A stretch of 8,635 nt of DNA, from positions 1-8,635 of the forward strand of contig JBJYWI010000194.1 in assembly GCA_046259385.1 (NCBI GenBank). Direction: 5' to 3'. The notes under the pieces were generated by a model. The model was given only the letters and a program-made list of their open reading frames with translations, was not told where the DNA came from and searched no databases. The position numbers and the translations under genes are program-made. The DNA is from CAVWDI01 sp046259385 (GTDB lineage: Bacteria > Chloroflexota > Anaerolineae > Anaerolineales > UBA4823). This document shows, piece by piece, positions 5,356 through 8,635 of the stretch; positions within the stretch are counted from its first letter, which is position 1, and each line of letters begins with the position of its first letter.

Positions 5356-7125
5356 CTATTCAGCAGTGGGTATCACAAAGAAAAATGTGCTCCCTTTTTC
5401 TTCTATGCTTTCTGCCCAGATTTTACCCCCGTGCGCTTCCACTAGATTCTTGGCAATTGCTAATCCTAGACCAGTGCCACTGCCTGATCTTGCTTTGTCC
5501 GTTTTGTAAAAACGCTCAAAGATACGTGGCAGGTCTTCCGCAGGTATCCCGGTTCCGTTATCCATAACTGCAAAACGCACTGCGCTGTTATCTTTTTGCG
5601 CGGATACAATGATTTCTCCACCGGGAGGGGTGAACTTGATTGCATTGTGAACCAGGTTGACGAATACTTGCTCCAGGCGAGCACCGTCCGCCATGATTTG
5701 TGGCAGATCGTTAGGGCACTCAATCTTCAGTTGAAGTTTCGCTCTCTCGGCTTGCAGCTGCAAGCGGTCACATGCCTGTTCCATGACATTACAGCTATCC
5801 GCCGGTTTTAACTGGATGTCTGTTTCTCTGCTTTCGATGCGAGCCAACTCAAGCAGTTCGGATGTCATCTGGTTTAATGTGTCGACTTCCAGTTCAATCT
5901 GGTTTACGAAATGCCTGGCTGCTGGAGGGTCATTAATCGCCCCACCCTGAAGAGTTTCCGCCAAGGCTTTCAGGGAAGCCAGGGGAGTACGCAGTTCGTG
6001 TGAAATATTGCTGATGAAATCACGGCGAACCGTTTCCAGTCGGCGAACGTTGGTTAAATCGCGGAAGATCAAAAGGCTGTTTCCTTCAAGATACCCACCC
6101 AGTATGGTCGCTACCCCCTGGATAAATCGGCGCGGCTGCTGAAGCTCTACGATTTCAGAGCGCTCCTGCCTATCCTCAAGGCAGCCCTGCCAAAGTTCAA
6201 CAAACTGGTAGTGCTTTAATACCCGAACCACTGTACTGCCAATGGCTTCCAGCGCGTTGACTTCGAAGAGTTGAGCTGCTTTTTGATTGATCAGGACAAC
6301 CTCACCCTCCTGGTCAACCATTACAACCCCATCGCTCATCTGTGCCAGCACTGCGGACAGCTTGCTCTCCTCGGCTTTGAGTGTATCAAGCTGTTCATGG
6401 AGCTGCGTGGCAAGGTTCTCTATCGACCCAGTTAATTCGCCGATTTCGTCCCCGGTTCGCGGCATCAACTGGTTGTTCAGGTTACCTTCCACCATTTGGG
6501 ATACTGCCGTGTTCAGATTTCGAATCGGACGGGTCGTGCGCCCAGCGATTATAAAACCCAGCAGGATGGAGACAGCAGTCAGCACCAGTGTGAACAGCAA
6601 TAAACTCCGACGCAGTTTGTCGATATCTGCTTCTACTTGAGCAAGCGGTAGAGCTACTCTTGAAAAACCAACCGTTTCTCCATTAACAATAACAGGAACG
6701 CTTGTATAAAACATATCCATACCAGCGGTTCTGCTGAAGCGGATGCTTGTGCCCTGTCCTTTAATAAGTGATTGCTGTACTTCTGGACGGTTCAAATGAT
6801 TATCCATTTTTGTGCGGTTTTCATGCGATTCGCCCAGTACAAGCCCGTCATTTCTGATGATCGTAACTCGGGCTTGGATTAATTCTGACAAGCGCCGTGC
6901 CAAGTCATCTAGGTTCTCATCATCCCCAATCTCAGCAAGAGGTTGTGCAACCACATCACCGATCAGCTCTGATTGAGATAGTAGGGAGGTTTCAATATTA
7001 TTCAGGTGGATCTGGCGAATAAACCTTGAGAGATAGATCCAAACCCCCAGCATGGTAACGATCAGTAGAACTGTATATGGAATAGCGATACGCCATTGAA
7101 CGCCCTGAAATAATTTACATTTCAT
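5356..7125 (-). CDS. phoR: Phosphate-regulon sensor histidine kinase (PhoR type)
   Basis: This membrane sensor kinase phosphorylates the neighbouring response regulator under phosphate limitation. The 589 residues hold a first membrane helix (about 14-34), an extracytoplasmic sensor segment (about 35-170), a second helix (about 173-194), HAMP (about 190-245), a PAS domain (about 252-360) and a HisKA domain with phospho-acceptor His376 in ISHELRTPLASLK. The ATPase domain has N-box LVHNAIKF (N494), G1 DNGTGIP (522-528), F-box FERFYK and G2 GTGLGLAI (550-557), all intact. TM-sensor-TM-HAMP-PAS-kinase is the Gram-positive/Chloroflexota PhoR layout rather than the short E. coli type. The ATG follows the phoB stop by 8 bases, with TAGG 7 bases upstream. 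There is no terminator after it, so read-through into pstS is possible. The phosphate role is inferred from the location. Confidence 0.94.
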   Translation of the reverse strand: MKCKLFQGVQWRIAIPYTVLLIVTMLGVWIYLSRFIRQIHLNNIETSLLSQSELIGDVVAQPLAEIGDDENLDDLARRLSELIQARVTIIRNDGLVLGESHENRTKMDNHLNRPEVQQSLIKGQGTSIRFSRTAGMDMFYTSVPVIVNGETVGFSRVALPLAQVEADIDKLRRSLLLFTLVLTAVSILLGFIIAGRTTRPIRNLNTAVSQMVEGNLNNQLMPRTGDEIGELTGSIENLATQLHEQLDTLKAEESKLSAVLAQMSDGVVMVDQEGEVVLINQKAAQLFEVNALEAIGSTVVRVLKHYQFVELWQGCLEDRQERSEIVELQQPRRFIQGVATILGGYLEGNSLLIFRDLTNVRRLETVRRDFISNISHELRTPLASLKALAETLQGGAINDPPAARHFVNQIELEVDTLNQMTSELLELARIESRETDIQLKPADSCNVMEQACDRLQLQAERAKLQLKIECPNDLPQIMADGARLEQVFVNLVHNAIKFTPPGGEIIVSAQKDNSAVRFAVMDNGTGIPAEDLPRIFERFYKTDKARSGSGTGLGLAIAKNLVEAHGGKIWAESIEEKGSTFFFVIPTAE

Positions 7126-7133
7126 TGGGAAGC

Positions 7134-7832
7134 CTAACCGTCAAACCTGTATCCCGCGCCGCGGATGGTGATGATCCGGCTAGGGTTAGTAGCGTCGACC
7201 TCTATCTTCGACCGAAGCCAGCGAATATGCACATCTACCGTACGAGTGCCGCCAACGAAATCCCAACCCCAAACGGTTTCTAATATCATTTCCCGTGTAA
7301 GCACCTGTCCTGTGTGCTCGAACAAATACTGAAGGAGTTGAAATTCCTTCGGTTTTAACAATAATGGAACTCCATCGAGCCGCACCTCATGTCTCGAAAT
7401 ATCCAACTCCAGGTTTCCGGATCGGTACAATTTAGCATCTTGCTCGATTCTGGCATCTTCTTTTATCATTTCCACCCTGCGAAGCATGGCTTTAACCCTG
7501 GATAACAACTCGCGCATCGAGAATGGTTTAGTCATGTAATCATCTGCGCCAATTTCCAGACCAAGCACTCTGTCAACCTCACCGTCCCTGGCTGTCAGCA
7601 TTAGTATCGGCACATTCATCTCCTTTCTGAGCGACCGTGTAACCTCAAAGCCGTCAATACCCGGCAGCATAAGATCCAAGATGATCAAATCTGGGCGGAG
7701 CTGTTTAGCCAATTCGACACCTCGTAAGCCATCCTGAGCAGCTTCTGCTTTATAACCTGCATGCTCAAGGTTATAGATCAATGTGTCTCGCAGAGCCAAC
7801 TCGTCTTCAACCACCAAAATTAAATATGTCAG
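7134..7832 (-). CDS. phoB: PhoB/RegX3-type response regulator, probable CTG start
   Basis: This is an OmpR-family DNA-binding regulator that would bind the PHO-type repeats at pstS. The receiver domain has acidic residues E9/D10/E11, phospho-acceptor D53 in LIILDLMLPG, T80 and K102 (numbered from CTG). A linker and a winged-helix domain follow (about 136-232), with the typical REMILETVWGWDF and RTVDVHIRWLRSKIE stretches. A TTG at 7817 would start the protein inside the first beta strand (VVEDE) and has no ribosome site. The in-frame CTG at 7832 gives MTYLILVVEDE, the normal family N-terminus, and lies 7 bases after GAGGG. No ATG, GTG or TTG exists between the upstream stop and position 7817. 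The product is clear; the CTG start is well supported but not proven. Confidence 0.93.
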   Translation of the reverse strand: MTYLILVVEDELALRDTLIYNLEHAGYKAEAAQDGLRGVELAKQLRPDLIILDLMLPGIDGFEVTRSLRKEMNVPILMLTARDGEVDRVLGLEIGADDYMTKPFSMRELLSRVKAMLRRVEMIKEDARIEQDAKLYRSGNLELDISRHEVRLDGVPLLLKPKEFQLLQYLFEHTGQVLTREMILETVWGWDFVGGTRTVDVHIRWLRSKIEVDATNPSRIITIRGAGYRFDG

Positions 7833-7839
7833 AACAGCA

Positions 7840-7844
7840 CCCTC
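7840..7844 (-). promoter_or_regulatory. Ribosome-binding site supporting a CTG start of phoB
   Basis: On the minus strand GAGGG ends 7 bases before CTG (7832-7830). The competing TTG at 7817 would be 22 bases from it and has no site of its own. Confidence 0.55.
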
Positions 7845-7865
7845 AGAAAAAAAGTTATTAGTTTA

Positions 7866-7871
7866 ATTATA
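7866..7871 (-). promoter_or_regulatory. Promoter -10 of the phoB-phoR transcript
   Basis: On the minus strand this is a perfect TATAAT, about 34 bases before the CTG start. No good -35 hexamer lies 16-18 bases upstream (TTAATT or TTTAAT at best), which suggests activation by a bound protein. Confidence 0.55.
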
Positions 7872-7887
7872 TCTTCCCAGACTTAAT

Positions 7888-7915
7888 GAATTAAACCAGT
7901 TTTATAAGCGGTTAA
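7888..7915 (-). promoter_or_regulatory. Possible second PHO-type box, phoB autoregulation
   Basis: On the minus strand TTAACC (7915-7910), TAAAAC (7904-7899) and TAATTC (7893-7888) occur 11 bases apart, ending 16 bases before the TATAAT. The sites are poorer than those at pstS, and AT-rich DNA can give such matches by chance. Position upstream of the regulator gene and identical period are the reasons to list it. Confidence 0.4.
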
Positions 7916-8019
7916 GCCCAATGGTGAAATTCGATGAAGAGGCAAATGGAAATTGGGATCGCATCAAAAACATTGAACAAATTAAAGGCTCACTGAAAAA
8001 TATTGAAAAGGACTTATGA

Positions 8020-8280
8020 TAGAAAAAGAAACAAGATTCTTGTGAAATTAAATTATTATTCCTTCGAACCGCACCCAAAACGCATTTTTTCTTAATAGTA
8101 CTAAAACAAAAATAACACTCATACTAACGACTGAACTTGGGTGAACTGTATTCATTTGGATTTATTCAAATTGAGTATAATCATTGCTGTTTGACGATTC
8201 TAGATTGTAAAATTATCAGCTTGATTCAAAATATTTCTTTTTCTCTATGTAAATAATTTAAATAAAAGTATTACCAAAAG
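8020..8280. other. AT-rich intergenic stretch, no gene seen
   Basis: I find no ORF with a ribosome site and no RNA gene here. The only notable signal is a perfect TATAAT on the plus strand at 8176-8181, described separately. Confidence 0.5.
8176..8181 (+). promoter_or_regulatory. Possible promoter -10 for the right-flank element
   Basis: A perfect TATAAT lies on the plus strand about 100 bases before the second copy of the mosaic element. The -35 region is poor: TTGGAT is only 14 bases upstream and no good hexamer lies at 17. A transcript from here would end at the 8361-8390 terminator, about 200 bases long and without a coding frame. Confidence 0.3.
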
Positions 8281-8391
8281 ACATAATTTATCCACCGCAA
8301 GAGTTCGGATTTTAATACCTGTGAAGGTAACAGCTCACCGTTAGAGCACAAGTATTTGGGAAAGACTTCGCGAGAAGCAGGGTCTTTTTTA
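8281..8391 (+). repeat. Mosaic hairpin element, copy 2 (possible ncRNA with terminator)
   Basis: This has the same order of blocks as copy 1 at 399-548: ACATAATTTATCCACCG (8281-8297), GAGTTCGGAT (8301-8310) and AGGTAACAGCTCACCGT (8325-8341). A TACCT/AGGTA stem (8316-8320/8325-8329) carries a GTGA loop. Between the blocks copy 2 is shorter, lacking about 16 bases present in copy 1. After the second block the sequences differ, yet both end in a terminator hairpin. Conserved blocks with changing loops suggest an RNA or DNA structure under selection or a recently spread repeat. Confidence 0.5.
8361..8390 (+). terminator. Rho-independent terminator with GCGA tetraloop
   Basis: AAAGA (8361-8365) pairs with TCTTT (8383-8387). 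Inside it CTTC (8366-8369) pairs with GAAG (8374-8377) around a GCGA (GNRA-type) loop, with a 5-base bulge on the 3' side. Six T (8385-8390) follow. Only the plus strand has the T-run, which fixes the direction of the element as plus. Confidence 0.65.
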
Positions 8392-8445
8392 ATTTACTAT
8401 CTAATGGTTTCGGGACGAGGATATAACCCTTTAAATGCATAATGA

Positions 8446-8600
8446 GGATTCGAATCGCGAAACATCCCCGTGGGATCGCGGAACCCAGACGATTTTAACC
8501 CCGAGGGTTTTGCGAGAAGGTACCCAGAGGGCCAAAGCACCGGAGTGGTATCTCCGTGGGGGCTGCGTAATACAGTGCAACATCCAGCTCTGCTGGGCAC
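8446..8600 (+). repeat. Array of small hairpins, right flank
   Basis: At least four short stems follow one another: CGCG+ATCCC/GGGAT+CGCG (8456-8480, loop CGT), AACCC/GGGTT (8497-8509, loop CGA), CGGAG/CTCCG (8541-8556) and CCAGC/GCTGG (8584-8596). The first is preceded by GGATTCGAAT (8446-8455), a variant of the GAGTTCGGAT motif. The stems are separated by GCG-AA-type linkers. The last is the 19-base block identical to 485-503. Two overlapping minus-strand frames of 63-67 codons cross it and are not likely genes. Confidence 0.5.
8581..8599 (+). repeat. 19-base hairpin repeat, right copy
   Basis: This is identical to 485-503 and in the same orientation, 8.1 kb away. It is followed by an A-rich run and what may be the first arm of a further hairpin cut by the window end. 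Confidence 0.75.
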
Positions 8601-8635
8601 AAGTTTTAAAGAATGGTTCCAACGTTGATTGGGTA

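Noticed and set aside
973..6640. Many plus-strand frames opposite the pst/pho genes (for example 3038-3355, 3593-3928, 6287-6640)
   Set aside because: They are antisense shadows of clearly identified genes, with low-complexity Ser/Thr/Ile-rich products and no ribosome sites.
7921..8019. Plus-strand ATG frame of 32 codons, Lys/Glu/Asn-rich
   Set aside because: It has no ribosome site. The frame is open about 18 codons upstream without a start, so it might be the tail of a decayed gene, but nothing identifies it, and its start region abuts the phoB box.
8397..8622. Two overlapping minus-strand frames (67 and 63 codons) at the right end
   Set aside because: Both are open because the hairpin array has few stop codons. 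There is no ribosome site and no protein-like composition, and they share the repeat modules found at the left flank.
1..8635. CRISPR array, insertion sequence or transposase
   Set aside because: No regularly spaced identical repeats with unique spacers, no transposase or integrase frame and no clear terminal inverted repeats were seen.

Overview
The window carries one complete phosphate-starvation locus on the minus strand. In transcription order it reads phoB-type response regulator, phoR-type sensor kinase, pstS, pstC, pstA, pstB (about 7832 down to 813). The style of the proteins suggests a Chloroflexota bacterium, probably Anaerolineae: PstA and PstC have long extracytoplasmic loops, PstS is a lipoprotein with an acidic Ser/Pro/Glu linker, and PhoR has one extracytoplasmic sensor plus HAMP and PAS. 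This placement is from memory of such families, not from a search. Genes have moderate GC and the flanks are AT-rich.

Layout. Positions 1-398 are AT-rich with one possible 66-residue gene (149-349, +). Positions 399-812 hold a structured repeat/ncRNA-like element ending in a terminator hairpin (514-548), then two further hairpins (629-694). Positions 813-7832 are the operon. Gaps are short (2 bp pstA/pstB, 8 bp phoB/phoR) except 123 bp between phoR and pstS and 147 bp between pstC and pstS. The first holds a clear PHO-box-like operator: four hexamers at exact 11-bp spacing, upstream of a -10 hexamer and an AGGAGGT ribosome site. The second holds a 9-bp G/C-rich hairpin that probably sets pstS expression above that of the permease genes. 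Positions 7833-8280 hold the phoB promoter region, with a second, weaker PHO-like box, and otherwise no convincing gene. Positions 8281-8391 are a second copy of the left-flank element with its own terminator. Positions 8446-8600 are a run of small hairpins that shares a 19-base identical block with the left flank.

How it works together. PstS binds phosphate outside the cell, PstC/PstA form the channel, and PstB drives transport with ATP. PhoR and PhoB sense limitation and should activate the pstS promoter, and perhaps their own, through the boxes. No phoU follows pstB.

Most interesting points: (1) the mosaic hairpin/terminator repeats on both sides of the operon; (2) an extra beta-rich segment in PstC that resembles a module of phage structural proteins; (3) probable non-standard start codons, CTG for phoB and possibly ATA for pstA, where an ATGA stop/start overlap appears to have become ATAA; (4) the four-repeat PHO box.
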